Assembly (NCBI RefSeq): GCF_014650595.1
Contig: NZ_BMVG01000045.1
Location: 1 to 54,743, forward strand
From: Streptomyces alanosinicus
Lineage (GTDB): Bacteria > Actinomycetota > Actinomycetes > Streptomycetales > Streptomycetaceae
Reading direction: 5' to 3'
Length of the DNA stretch: 54,743 bases
Part shown: piece by piece, positions 28,386 through 38,071 of the stretch
How the letters are laid out: each line of letters starts with the position of its first letter
Position numbering within the stretch: the first letter of the stretch is position 1
Notes under the pieces: model-generated
Databases searched by the model: none
Told to the model about the DNA's origin: nothing
What the model saw: the letters and a program-made list of their open reading frames with translations, nothing else
Made by a program: the position numbers and the translations under genes

Positions 28386-29156
28386 GTGAGCGTTTCCCCC
28401 GCCGACGACGGCCTGTGGTGCCGGCGGTTCCACCCGGCTCCCGACGCCGCCCACCGTCTGGTCTGCTTCCCCCACGCGGGCGGCTCGGCCAGCTACTACC
28501 TGCCGGTCTCCACGGCCCTCGCCCCGCGCGTCGACGTCGTCGCCGTGCAGTACCCGGGCCGCCAGGACCGGCGCAACGAGCCGCTGACCGACGACATCGC
28601 CACGCTTGCGGACCAGGTGCACGAGGCGTTGCGCGGCTGGGACGACCGTCCGCTGACCTTCTTCGGACACAGCATGGGCGCGCTCGTCGCCTTCGAGGTG
28701 GCCCGGCGGTTCGAGCGGGAGGGCAGCGGTCCCGTACGCCTGTACGCCTCGGGTCGGCGGGCTCCCTCCCGCTACCGCGACGAGAACGTCCACCGCCGCA
28801 CCGACGACGGCATCATCGCCGAGGTCAAGGCGATGAGCGGCACTGACGACCGACTGCTGGGTGACGACGAACTGATCCGGATGATCCTGCCCGCGCTGCG
28901 CGGCGACTACCGGGCGGTCGAGACCTACCGTTGTGCACCGGGCGCCACGGTGGCCTGCCCGATCACCGCCCTGGTCGGCGACAGCGATCCCAAGACGTCC
29001 GTCGACGAGGCCCAGGACTGGGCGAAGCACACCAGCGCCGACTTCGATCTGCGGATCCTGCCCGGCGGCCACTTCTACCTCAACAGCCGTGCCGCGGACG
29101 TGCTGAAGGTGCTCGACGACCACTTCGCGGCACAGGCCGCGCCGCAGGGCACCTGA
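28386..29156 (+). CDS. Type II thioesterase
   Basis: 256 residues of the alpha/beta-hydrolase fold. The GTG at 28386 is preceded by AGAGGACGG; an in-frame GTG at 28311 would add 25 residues that look non-coding and contain the direct repeat. Motifs are LVCFPHAGGSASYY (oxyanion region), FFGHSMGALVAFE (nucleophile Ser in GHSMG), LVGDSDPKTS (Asp) and LPGGHFYLN (His). Type II thioesterases clear misprimed or stalled acyl chains from carrier proteins. Because the PKS lacks its own thioesterase, a part in product release cannot be excluded. Confidence 0.95.
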   Translation: MSVSPADDGLWCRRFHPAPDAAHRLVCFPHAGGSASYYLPVSTALAPRVDVVAVQYPGRQDRRNEPLTDDIATLADQVHEALRGWDDRPLTFFGHSMGALVAFEVARRFEREGSGPVRLYASGRRAPSRYRDENVHRRTDDGIIAEVKAMSGTDDRLLGDDELIRMILPALRGDYRAVETYRCAPGATVACPITALVGDSDPKTSVDEAQDWAKHTSADFDLRILPGGHFYLNSRAADVLKVLDDHFAAQAAPQGT

Positions 29157-29209
29157 CCGGCGCCGCCCTGCCACGAGCACGACCCGACACAAGGAAGGAA
29201 CGGAAACAG

Positions 29210-29428
29210 ATGAGCACGTCCGACGAGACCGCCCTGGTGCGGGTCGCGCGGGGCACGGCCAGTCAGGAGGAAATCGCCGCGCTGACAGCGGTCCTGCTGG
29301 CCCGCGCCGTCGCCGGCGGCCACGATGATCCGCACCCTGACGGCCCCTCCAGCGCCGTCGCCCGCTGGAGCCGTCCGGAACGCCGCCCCTGGTACCGGTC
29401 GCCGGTGAGCTGGCGCGGGGCGTCGTGA
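29210..29428 (+). CDS. Acyl-CoA carboxylase epsilon subunit
   Basis: 72 residues; AAGGAAGGA lies about 10 bases before the ATG. The pattern ALVRVARGTASQEEIAALTAVL, then an Ala-rich helix, a Trp, and a C-terminal YRSPVSWR is characteristic of the small AccE/PccE epsilon subunits of actinobacterial acyl-CoA carboxylases. These bind the beta subunit and activate the complex that makes malonyl- or methylmalonyl-CoA. No alpha or beta subunit gene is adjacent, so it must work with subunits encoded elsewhere. Located 53 bp after the thioesterase gene and probably co-transcribed, it may raise extender-unit supply during production. Confidence 0.8.
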   Translation: MSTSDETALVRVARGTASQEEIAALTAVLLARAVAGGHDDPHPDGPSSAVARWSRPERRPWYRSPVSWRGAS

Positions 29429-29437
29429 CCACGACCC

Positions 29438-29458
29438 CGGCCTGAACTCCTCAGGCCG
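29438..29458. terminator. Hairpin between convergent genes
   Basis: CGGCCTGA-ACTCC-TCAGGCCG, a perfect 8-bp stem with a 5-base loop in the 22-bp gap after the epsilon subunit gene. It overlaps the stop codon of the convergent LAL gene. No U-run follows, so termination is plausible rather than certain. Confidence 0.5.
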
Positions 29459-32330
29459 CTCCCTGGGGACGGACCCTTTCGGCGGGCGGCGGCGCGCCCG
29501 CCGGGTCGGACAGGCCCGCTTCCTCGAGGGCGTCGGCGAGGCCCGAACGGCCGGACGTGGACATCTTGCGGTAGCAGTTCGTCAGATGTTTCTCCACGGC
29601 CCGCCGTGAGACGCCGAGGGTGTCGGCGATGGCCTGGTTGGTCAGGCCCTGCACGGCCATCTGAGCCACCATCCGTTCGGCCGACGTCAGCCGTGCCCGC
29701 ACCGTGACGCCGGCCGCCGCGGGCCCCAGCATCTCCAGTACGCGCGCTGCGACCCAGGACGCCCCGCACTCCACGGCCAGCTCGTACGACGTGCGCAACG
29801 CCGTCTCCGCCTCGGTGGCATGGCGCGCTGCCACCGCTTCCGCGAGCCGCAGCAGCACCACCGACCGCGCGTGCAGATCGGCGGACCCCTCCAGCACCTC
29901 GGCGGCCTCCCTGAGCAACCCCGGTGCCGCGGCTTGGCCCGTCACCTTCGCCTGCAGGGCCAGCGCGCGGCCCAGGCCCGACGGAGCACCCCAGGCCCGT
30001 GCCCGCTCGAGATGCTGTGCGCACAGCTCTTCGGCCCGGCTCGCATCACCCATCCGGTGCAGCGTGCGCGCCGCCCAGTACTCCGCCGGTGCCAGCATCG
30101 GATTACGCCAACCGGAGCGCTCCAGGGCGTACCCCGCGTCGAAGAAGTGCTCCACCGCCACGCCCGGCTCGTCCCGCTGCTCCGCCTTCAGCCCCCGCAC
30201 CAGGGTGAACAGCCCCGGCAGCCGGCAGTTCTCGTACAGTCCGCCGGTACGCTCCGGCAGCGAAGCGACCAGTTCCGGTTCCTGGGTTCTGAGCGCCACC
30301 ATGACCAGGGCGAGCGCCGTCAGGGTGCTCACCTCCTCCGTGCCCACCACGGAGCAGGCCTTCACTGCCCGTTCGCGCGCCGCCGTGAGCCGGCCCTGGG
30401 CGAGCAGCACCAGCGCCTGCTCGCTGAGGACCACCGACTCCTCCAGCCGCCCTCCCCGGCGCACCGCGTCCTTGAGTGCCGTGTCCAGCCAGGGCGGCAG
30501 TCCTGCCACCGAGTCCGCGGCGGCCGAGACCGACACCATCAGTGGCAGCATGGTGTGCACATGGGCTGCGGAGGCCGGCTCGTGGTTCAGCACACGGCGC
30601 GCGAGCGTCCCCACCTGTGCGGCGGGCAGTGTGGCGGACGCCGTCGCCGAGTGCAGCAGCGTCACCAGCAACTCGCGTTGGCCGCTGCCGGACATGTCCG
30701 GTCGTTCGCCGAGCGAGGCCAAGCGGTCCAGGGTTGACCCGAGCACCGTTGGGTCGTTTTTGCACAGGTAACGCAGCCGGGCTTCCAAGCGCAGCTCCAG
30801 CGGGCGCCGGTCGCCCGGCAGCGCCTCCGGGGCCGCAAGCTCCTCGGCCGTCTGCCGCAATAGGTCGCCCAGCGACAGCAGCGTGGCACCGGGCGTCACC
30901 GGGGTGAGCGCCGTCAGCGCCTCGGCCCGGGCCAGCGGGCTGGACAGCAGCGGGAACGCCTGGGCGACGTGCCGGACGGCGACCGAGGGAGCGAAGCTGC
31001 GCTCCACGGTCGCCAGCTCCACCAGGAGCCGGGCCCGTGGGCTGCTGTACGGCGGGGCGTCACACAAGGCCCGGCGCAGATAACGGGCGGCCGTCTCGGG
31101 GGCGCCGCGTCGCACGGCCGCCCCGGCGGCGTGCCGCAGTGCTGCGACCGCGTCGTCGTCCAACTGGGCGGTGCTGGCGAGCAGATGGCTGCCCACCTGC
31201 TCGGGCGTGCTGCCCCGGTAGCGCAGCAGGGCGGCGGCCGCCAGGTGCAGCCGGTTGCGTTCGCCCGGCGGTGTGACGTCCTCGATCGCCTCGTGGACCG
31301 CCCGATGTGCCAGCCGGAGGCCGTCCTTCCGTGGGAGCAGGAGCCCCAGCCGGCGCAGCCGCCACAGACTGTCTTCCCGGTCCACCGGATCCAGCCCGGC
31401 CAGTTCGCCCACCGCCTGCGGGTCGGCGTCGTCTCCGAGGACCAGCAGGGCACGGGCTGTGGCGAGCACGGACGGCGGCTGCTCCCGCAGACTCAGCAGC
31501 AGACGCCGCCGCAGCGCCGGCGGCACCAGCCCGGCCACCCGCGGCGCCGCGGCCCCCACCGGGGCCATACCACGGGTTCGGCACTCCTGGAGAAGCGACA
31601 CGAGATACTTCGGGTTGCCGCGAGTGACGTCGTGGCACGCGGTCGTGAACTCGGCGTCCGCAGGAACGCCAAGGTGGTCCAGGACCAGGGCGCCGACCGA
31701 TGCCGCGGTGAGCGGGGCCGGCAGCAGGGTGTACTCGGCGGCCGCGACCGGGCGGATGACAGGTGGCTCCGCCGCGGGTTCTCCCTCGCACATGGTCACC
31801 GCGACCAGGATCCCTCGGTGCGTCACCTGCTGCACCAGCTGGTCGAGCCAGTCCAGTGTGCCCTCGTCCGCCCAGTGCAGATCGTCCACGAGCAGGACCG
31901 GCGTACGGTCGTGGCTGATGTTCTCCACCAGGGACAGCAGGGCGAGCATGGTCGTCGTGGTGTGCTGCCGGGGCGTCTCCGGGTCGCCCTGCAGGAAGGC
32001 GAGCGCGGGCCGGGCGGGCCCCGAGCACCACCGGTGCACGAAAGCCCCCGACGTGACCACGGGCTCCAGCAGCTGCCGGGCGACGCCGAGGGGGAAGCCG
32101 CGTTCCGCGGGGGCGGCGTAGGCCCGCATCACCAGGGGCCGCGGTCGTGCCGCCGACCCGGTCACCGAGCCGACGGGCAGTCGCACGGCCAGTTCGCCGA
32201 TCTCGTTGAGCAGGGCCGACTTGCCGATGCCGGGCGGTCCGCTGATCACGACGAGGGATCCGCTGCCCTGTACGGCGAGCCGGAGGGCCTCGGCCGCCAC
32301 TTTCAGTTCGTTCTGCCGCTCAAGCAGCAT
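29451..32330 (-). CDS. LAL-family LuxR transcriptional regulator (third in tandem)
   Basis: 959 residues. N-terminal AAA-type ATPase with Walker A (SGPPGIGKSALLNEI, residues about 35-49) and Walker B (PVLLVDDLHWADEG, about 143-156); a long helical tetratricopeptide-like middle; and a C-terminal LuxR HTH (LTSAERMVAQMAVQGL, SRRAVEKHLTNCYRKM, about residues 888-930). LAL proteins are pathway-specific activators of macrolide and polyene clusters. It lies 67 bp after the HTH-less LAL gene and is probably in the same operon. It is the likely direct activator of the PKS genes. Confidence 0.93.
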   Translation of the reverse strand: MLLERQNELKVAAEALRLAVQGSGSLVVISGPPGIGKSALLNEIGELAVRLPVGSVTGSAARPRPLVMRAYAAPAERGFPLGVARQLLEPVVTSGAFVHRWCSGPARPALAFLQGDPETPRQHTTTTMLALLSLVENISHDRTPVLLVDDLHWADEGTLDWLDQLVQQVTHRGILVAVTMCEGEPAAEPPVIRPVAAAEYTLLPAPLTAASVGALVLDHLGVPADAEFTTACHDVTRGNPKYLVSLLQECRTRGMAPVGAAAPRVAGLVPPALRRRLLLSLREQPPSVLATARALLVLGDDADPQAVGELAGLDPVDREDSLWRLRRLGLLLPRKDGLRLAHRAVHEAIEDVTPPGERNRLHLAAAALLRYRGSTPEQVGSHLLASTAQLDDDAVAALRHAAGAAVRRGAPETAARYLRRALCDAPPYSSPRARLLVELATVERSFAPSVAVRHVAQAFPLLSSPLARAEALTALTPVTPGATLLSLGDLLRQTAEELAAPEALPGDRRPLELRLEARLRYLCKNDPTVLGSTLDRLASLGERPDMSGSGQRELLVTLLHSATASATLPAAQVGTLARRVLNHEPASAAHVHTMLPLMVSVSAAADSVAGLPPWLDTALKDAVRRGGRLEESVVLSEQALVLLAQGRLTAARERAVKACSVVGTEEVSTLTALALVMVALRTQEPELVASLPERTGGLYENCRLPGLFTLVRGLKAEQRDEPGVAVEHFFDAGYALERSGWRNPMLAPAEYWAARTLHRMGDASRAEELCAQHLERARAWGAPSGLGRALALQAKVTGQAAAPGLLREAAEVLEGSADLHARSVVLLRLAEAVAARHATEAETALRTSYELAVECGASWVAARVLEMLGPAAAGVTVRARLTSAERMVAQMAVQGLTNQAIADTLGVSRRAVEKHLTNCYRKMSTSGRSGLADALEEAGLSDPAGAPPPAERVRPQGAA

Positions 32331-32397
32331 GCCAGCGGCCTCCTTGCGCGGTGCGGTTGAGCATGGGGGGTGTAAGACGTGCGGTACGTGGGTTCGG

Positions 32398-34947
32398 TTA
32401 CGGAGTCGTCGGAGTACGGCCCTCCCGGGTACTTGATGCGAGTGGTGCGGCGTCCGCGCGTGCCCCGCGATGCGATCCGGCCGCCTCCCGGGCCACGACG
32501 GTCTGCATCAGACGCCGGGTCGCGGGCGCCCTCCCGAGCCGCCGCAGCGCGCGTTCGGTCAGCCGGGCCGCCTGCGGCAGCGGGGAGCCGAGGCCCTGGC
32601 GCAGTTCGGTCCAGGCGAGCGCGGAGTCGGTGCCCCAGCGCTCCGCCAGCCGCGCCTCCTCGGCGAAGAGAGCCCCCGCCCGATCATGGTCGCCGCTGCC
32701 CTGAAGGGCCAGGGCCGCCAGGGAACGCCAGGCCAGCAGCGCCGGGTTGCCCCATGCACGGGCCGCCAGCCGCCGGCCGCACTCCTCGGCCTCCTCCGAC
32801 GCCTGCCGAACATGCCCCTGACTGAGCAATAACTGCGCGCGGGCATACAGCACATGGATCCAACCGCTGCTGTCTTCGGCACCGAGCGGCAGCTCCTCAC
32901 CGGCCAGCCGGTCGGCCTCCTCGTAGCGCTCCCGCACGACCAGCAGCTGGATCTGCAGCGCCCGCAGCATGGCGAGCCGGCTGGGATGCCACACCTCCGG
33001 CCGTGCCAGGGAGCGGCAGGCGGCAAGGTCCTGGGCGGCGGTGTCCGGGTCACCGGCCCGTAGGCTCAGGTGAGCGCGCAGCAGCAGTCCCCACGCCACC
33101 ACCGCGGGGCTGCGGCGGTGCCCGGCCTCGGCGAGCGTGGCGTCCAGCTCGCTGCGTGCCGTGCCGTGCGTGTCCGTGAGGGACAGCGCGCAGCAGGCGA
33201 TGAACCGGGGGAACAGCGCTCCGTCGAGCGGCGCGCGCAGCACCTGCCGGCACATCTCCCGCACCGCGGCCACGTCGTCGCCCCGCATCGTCTGCCGCCA
33301 CGCCGCGGCGGCGAGTGCGGCCGGATCGACATCCGGGCCCGGCGGACGGTGAAGTGCCGCCCCAGCGTCCTGTGCCGTGGATCCGGAGCGGCGCACGACG
33401 TCCGACGGCCGAAGCCGGACCTCCCGAGGCACGCCGGGGGACGCCGCACCGTCGTTCCCGTACAACCTGGCCGGCGCGTTCAGCGCAGAACCGGGCTCGC
33501 CGCGTGCGAGCAGGAGGTCCACGGCGGCTGTGCGCACGCGCGGGCGGGCCTGCGTTCCGGACAGCAACTCGGCGAGGCGGTGCTCCGCTGCCTCGGGCGT
33601 GGCCATCGTGTAGGCCTCGGCGGCCTCCAGCAGCACTTCGGCGCGCTCGGCCGGGCTGAGCGGCTCGCGCAGCGCACGCTCCAGCAGTCCGGCCGCCTCG
33701 GTGTAGTGGCCCCACTCCAGCCGGGTCCGGGCGGTGCGACGCAGCACCGACGGCACCCAGGGCTCTCCCAACGCCACGGTGTTCAGCAGCAGCGCGGCGA
33801 GCGCCTGCTCGTCGGCGTCAGAGCGGTGCGCCCAGCGGGCCGCCTCCACGTGCAGCCGCCTGCGCTCATCGCCGTCCATGCCGACCAGCAAGGTGGCCGT
33901 GCAGTCCGTCAGCCGCAGCCCTGGTGGATCGCCGAAGTCGATGAGGCCCTCGACCCGCAACGCCCGCAGGGCGCCCGGCAGTTCTGTCTCGTCGAGGCCC
34001 ACGAGGGCGGCCACCTGGTCCACCGCTACCAGACCTCGGCACACCGCCAGCCCCCTCAGCAGCGCGCGCGGTCCTGCGGCCAGCTTCGTAGCCGACTCGG
34101 CCGCCCGCGTCGCACGCGCGGCGGTGATGCCATGGGTGAACGCCGTCCTCAGCCCGGCGGCGTGCAAGTCGCCCGGCTCCCGGCGCAACTCGTCCATGAC
34201 CCGCCGCAGCAGCCAGGGACTGCCGTGGCTGAGCCGGGCGGCACTGTCCCACCAGATGTCGTCCGACGCCGCCGGGACGGGCAGTCCCGGCGCGGTGCAC
34301 ATCGCGCGAACCTCCGCGACGCCGAGCGGTCCGAGTCCCAGCAGCAGACCTGTGCCTTCCTGGAACGCGCCCACTTGGTCGACGAGTCCGGCGCAGGCAT
34401 CGGGGAACTCTCCGCGGGCGCTGGTCACGCTCAGCAGCACCCCCAGCGGTGCCGAGGCGAACCGGCGCAGCAGCCCTGCGATCACCTGAACCGAATGCGA
34501 ATCCGCCCAGTGCACATCGTCCAGGACGAGGAGCGTGGGCCGGTGCGCCGTCGCCAGCAGCGCGTGGCACCATCCCTGCACGGAGTCCTCCGTGGGCGCC
34601 TGTACGGCGCGGGACCGTCCGTTCGTCGTCGGTCGGGGCGGCCGTAGCTGCCGTATGAACGCGTAGGGAGCGGGCGTGGACGGGGCCGGGCCCGGTGCGG
34701 TGAGGACCTGGATGCCGGCGGCCCGGGCGAACGCCGCGCCGCGCTGGAGCAGCCGCGTGCGTCCGCTGCCCGGACTGCCGTGGATCACCGTCACGCCAGG
34801 GGTGCCGACGCCGAGCCGGACCGTCATGTGGACCAGCGCCGCTTCTTCGGCCTCCCGCCCGTACAGCGGTGCGGAGTCGTCCTGGGCGGCCCGCTCGCGC
34901 AGGGTACGACTACACGGGGCCGGCCGGCTGTCCGGTGCGCTGCTCAT
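32398..34947 (-). CDS. LAL-like ATPase without a LuxR DNA-binding domain
   Basis: 849 residues. The ATP-binding part is LAL-like: Walker A HGSPGSGRTRLLQR (about 55-68), Walker B TLLVLDDVHWADSHS, followed by a helical repeat region. The C-terminus ends in a disordered Arg/Ala/Thr-rich tail (TREGRTPTTP), and no LuxR HTH can be found in it or in the 67 bp beyond the stop in any frame. The ATG overlaps the stop of the preceding LAL gene by 4 bases (ATGA). It may be a partner or modulator of the two flanking LALs, or a degraded paralogue. The Walker A Lys is Arg (GSGRT). Confidence 0.85.
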   Translation of the reverse strand: MSSAPDSRPAPCSRTLRERAAQDDSAPLYGREAEEAALVHMTVRLGVGTPGVTVIHGSPGSGRTRLLQRGAAFARAAGIQVLTAPGPAPSTPAPYAFIRQLRPPRPTTNGRSRAVQAPTEDSVQGWCHALLATAHRPTLLVLDDVHWADSHSVQVIAGLLRRFASAPLGVLLSVTSARGEFPDACAGLVDQVGAFQEGTGLLLGLGPLGVAEVRAMCTAPGLPVPAASDDIWWDSAARLSHGSPWLLRRVMDELRREPGDLHAAGLRTAFTHGITAARATRAAESATKLAAGPRALLRGLAVCRGLVAVDQVAALVGLDETELPGALRALRVEGLIDFGDPPGLRLTDCTATLLVGMDGDERRRLHVEAARWAHRSDADEQALAALLLNTVALGEPWVPSVLRRTARTRLEWGHYTEAAGLLERALREPLSPAERAEVLLEAAEAYTMATPEAAEHRLAELLSGTQARPRVRTAAVDLLLARGEPGSALNAPARLYGNDGAASPGVPREVRLRPSDVVRRSGSTAQDAGAALHRPPGPDVDPAALAAAAWRQTMRGDDVAAVREMCRQVLRAPLDGALFPRFIACCALSLTDTHGTARSELDATLAEAGHRRSPAVVAWGLLLRAHLSLRAGDPDTAAQDLAACRSLARPEVWHPSRLAMLRALQIQLLVVRERYEEADRLAGEELPLGAEDSSGWIHVLYARAQLLLSQGHVRQASEEAEECGRRLAARAWGNPALLAWRSLAALALQGSGDHDRAGALFAEEARLAERWGTDSALAWTELRQGLGSPLPQAARLTERALRRLGRAPATRRLMQTVVAREAAGSHRGARADAAPLASSTREGRTPTTP

Positions 34948-37805
34948 CGCTCCGCACCACCCGGCCGGGGCACACGGATGCCGGGTGTGTCCCGCAACAC
35001 GCCCACGAGTTCCTCGCGGCCGCTCACTCCGAGCTTCTGGTAGGTGTGGGTCAGGTGGAGTTCGACGGTTCGCCGGGTGATGTACAGCTCCTCCGCTATC
35101 TCCCGGTTGGAACGGTCGGCCATCGCGAGCGCGGCGACCCGGCGCTCGGATTCCGTCAGGGCGTCACCGGGGCGGCCGGTGAGCCGGCGCGGCCTGCCGC
35201 CTGCCTCGGCGAGACGGAGCCGGACGCCTTCTGCGGCCTTGCCGGCCCCGCAGCCGATCATCAGGTCCAGCGCGGTTCGCAGCCGGGGCCGGGCAGCCAG
35301 CGGGTCGCCGTCGCCGAGCAGGGCCGCGCCCAGCGCGTACTCGGCGCGTGCCCGCAGCAACCGGGCGGGCGATTGGGCGAGTTGGGCACACGCTTGGTCG
35401 AGCAGCCGGTGTCCGGTGGGGCCGGGCGTGGCCAGGCCACGGGCCAGCAAGGCCAGTCCGGCACTGCGCGGCGTGCCCCAGCCGACAACGAGTTCGCCGC
35501 CCCGGGCGGCGACCCGGCGTGCCTCGGCCGGTCGCCCGAGTTCGGTCAGCACGTCGGCCGCCTCCAGCCACCACGGCAGGACCACCGGTGACTCCGAACC
35601 TTCCGGGCCGAGAGCCCGGCCGCTGGAGCGCAGGGCGACCAGGGCGCCGCGCAGGTCGCCGCGGGCTCGCCGGACGGCTGCCGTGGCCCACCAGTACAGG
35701 GGGTGGACGTAGAACAGCGGCTGTAGGTCCGGGCCGTTGATCTCGCGGAGCATGTGCTCGGCGGCGGCGACCTCTCCGCGTTGGGCGAGCACGTAGGCGA
35801 GGGTGACGGCCGGAGCGACGACCGGGCCGTCGCCGCTTCGACGCTCGCATTCCAGGGCCCGTCGCCCATCATGTTCGGCCGCGGGCAGGTCACCCGTGCC
35901 GCACAGCACCAGTGCCCGGACCATGAGGGCCTGGACCCGGCTCGGGTCGAGACCCGGGCGGACCGGGCGGTGCAGGAGCTGGTCGAGGGTGTCGAGCGCC
36001 GTGGTGGTGTGGTCGGTGAGGTGCGCGACGACGGCGGAGGCGATCAACGACAGGTCGTCCAGCGGGGTGCCGGAGGCGCCGGAGGCCATCGGGACGGGGC
36101 CGTCGGGCAGGGCGGTGGGCCGACCGCTGAGCATCGACAGCGCGGTGCGTGCCAGCCGCAGGCGTCGGTTGCCGGGACTGCCGGCGGCGGGCTCGGAGCA
36201 CTTCTGGGAGCGCTCTCTGAGCCAGCGTACGGATGCAGGCCGCAACGATCCGTAGAGCAGCAGGGCCGATTCCAGGGCGGGCCGGCAGTCTTCTGGGACG
36301 GTGACCGCCCCGGAGTCGGCCGGGCGGTCCAGGACCTGGGCGAGCAGTCGGGCCGCCTCGTCACCGAGCCCGAGGACGACGAGGGTGTCGGCGTACCGCA
36401 AGGCGATGTCGGCCAGTTCCCGTCCGTCGGTGCTGGTGGTCAGCAACCTGCTCAGATGGTCGAGGGCGACGGCGGGTTCGGTGGTGGTGAGTGCCTCCGC
36501 CAGCCGGGCCCGGATACGGCGCAGCGTACGGGTGTCCTGGCCGGCCCCGATGTCCAGCGCGTGCGAAAGGTAACGCACGGCGCCATCGGGCGAGTCGGCG
36601 TCCAGGGCCGCGCTGTACAGCGCCTGTAGCATCCAGGGCTCGGCGCCGTACCGGATCCGCAGGACGACGTCCGCCACCTGGGTCGGTGGGCGCCCCGCGT
36701 CCTCCAGCAGCCGCGCGGCACGGGCGTACAGCGGAATGAGGTCGTCACCCGATATGCCGTGCGGTACGTCACCGGCGGATCCTCCGGTGCCCGCTTGCAG
36801 ACCCACGGGAGACAGGACCCGGCGCTCGGCGAGGTGGTCCATGGCGCGTCGTACGGCCGACACGGGCATCCGGATCAATTCGCTGACCAACTCCGGGTCG
36901 GTGGAGCCCAGTGCGGCCGCCGCGGACAGAACCGCGGAGGCGGAACCGGACAGCGCGCCGGGACCTGTCCGCGTGGTCGGGCCCGTTCCTCGCCCCGTGT
37001 TCCTCCCGACACTTGTGTCGGCATGCCGGTCGGCGAACACGTGGACGGCTGCGGGTATGCCCTCCGAGTGCTCCATGCACCGCCGCAGCATGGCCGCGTC
37101 GGGTCGGCGGCCCAGCCGTTGGGTGAGCAGTTCGGCGACGTATGAGGCCGTCAGCGGCTTCAACCGCATGGGGGTCCAGGCGTGGTGGGCGAGCAGCGAG
37201 GTGACGGAGGGGTGTTCGGTGACGGCAGGAAGAGTGGGCACCGTGATCATCGACAGCAGGGGCAGCCCGATGGACCTGCGCAGCACGTAGTCCAGTCCCC
37301 GCAGGGAGCGCGGGCGGTACAGGTGTGCGTCGTCCATGGCCAGGACCACCGGGCCGCGTCGGCCGAGCTCCACCACCGTCTCGTGGAGCCGGTGGGAGGA
37401 CAGGGGCCCGCCGTCCAGCGGCGCCTGAAGGACGGCTGCGTCGGTCCGTACGGCGCCGACCGTGTCGTACCAGGTTCCGTCGAGCGGGCCGGCGCGCAGC
37501 ACCGATGCCCAGGAGCTGACGGTTTCGCAGAAGACCTGCAGCAGTGTGGTGCGGCCGATGCCGACGGGCCCCGTCAGCATCACGGCGGGCGCCGGGCCCG
37601 AGCCGGCACGGGGCATGAGGCCGATCAGGGTCGAGAGCGGGGCGGTCGCGCCCGGCGGTGGTTCGGCCGGGGCCACACCCAGGGGCGGCGGGTAATGCGC
37701 CGACAAGGCAGCCAAGGTGAGATTCACGGTGCCACCCGATGTTCTGTGGGGGACGGACACTTGATGGGCTGTGTGCGAGGTGGGGTGGGGAATGGGTCGG
37801 CGCAT
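34944..37805 (-). CDS. LAL-family LuxR transcriptional regulator (first in tandem)
   Basis: Up to 953 residues. ATPase motifs are GPVGIGRTTLLQV (Lys replaced by Arg, as in the next gene) and PVVLAMDDAHLYRP; a helical middle follows, then a clear C-terminal LuxR HTH (SERRVAALAMADRSNREIAE, TRRTVELHLTHTYQKLG). The ATG at 37805 has no good ribosome site; a GTG at 37727 preceded by GGGTGG is a reasonable alternative. It begins the leftward three-LAL run and is coupled to the second gene by a 4-base overlap. The upstream intergenic region has a TATAAT box and a candidate PAS-LuxR operator. Confidence 0.92.
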   Translation of the reverse strand: MRRPIPHPTSHTAHQVSVPHRTSGGTVNLTLAALSAHYPPPLGVAPAEPPPGATAPLSTLIGLMPRAGSGPAPAVMLTGPVGIGRTTLLQVFCETVSSWASVLRAGPLDGTWYDTVGAVRTDAAVLQAPLDGGPLSSHRLHETVVELGRRGPVVLAMDDAHLYRPRSLRGLDYVLRRSIGLPLLSMITVPTLPAVTEHPSVTSLLAHHAWTPMRLKPLTASYVAELLTQRLGRRPDAAMLRRCMEHSEGIPAAVHVFADRHADTSVGRNTGRGTGPTTRTGPGALSGSASAVLSAAAALGSTDPELVSELIRMPVSAVRRAMDHLAERRVLSPVGLQAGTGGSAGDVPHGISGDDLIPLYARAARLLEDAGRPPTQVADVVLRIRYGAEPWMLQALYSAALDADSPDGAVRYLSHALDIGAGQDTRTLRRIRARLAEALTTTEPAVALDHLSRLLTTSTDGRELADIALRYADTLVVLGLGDEAARLLAQVLDRPADSGAVTVPEDCRPALESALLLYGSLRPASVRWLRERSQKCSEPAAGSPGNRRLRLARTALSMLSGRPTALPDGPVPMASGASGTPLDDLSLIASAVVAHLTDHTTTALDTLDQLLHRPVRPGLDPSRVQALMVRALVLCGTGDLPAAEHDGRRALECERRSGDGPVVAPAVTLAYVLAQRGEVAAAEHMLREINGPDLQPLFYVHPLYWWATAAVRRARGDLRGALVALRSSGRALGPEGSESPVVLPWWLEAADVLTELGRPAEARRVAARGGELVVGWGTPRSAGLALLARGLATPGPTGHRLLDQACAQLAQSPARLLRARAEYALGAALLGDGDPLAARPRLRTALDLMIGCGAGKAAEGVRLRLAEAGGRPRRLTGRPGDALTESERRVAALAMADRSNREIAEELYITRRTVELHLTHTYQKLGVSGREELVGVLRDTPGIRVPRPGGAER

Positions 37806-37863
37806 TGTGCGAGCGGATGCCGACGCCTCGTTCTCGCTTCCGTGTGGGTAGACAACATCCAGG

Positions 37864-37869
37864 ATTATA
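37864..37869 (-). promoter_or_regulatory. Candidate -10 box for the LAL operon
   Basis: TATAAT on the minus strand, rare in DNA of this composition, 59 bp upstream of the ATG at 37805. No good TTGACA-like -35 lies 16-18 bp upstream (the hexamer there is CACAGT), which would fit an activator-dependent promoter. Confidence 0.4.
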
Positions 37870-38071
37870 GCCGATACAGCTTCTCAACTGTGTCCGTCTT
37901 GTGAATGGCTGTCGCCACTTGAATGCTCTGGCGGGGTGTAGTGCCGACTTCAAAGGAAACGCTGTGTCATCCACTGCGGCGCTATTTGTGCCTGGTTCAT
38001 CCGATCCATCCCGTTATTGTGGGGTAGGATGCGCGCGCCGGCCGGGTGTGGACCATGTGTGAAAAGGGGAG

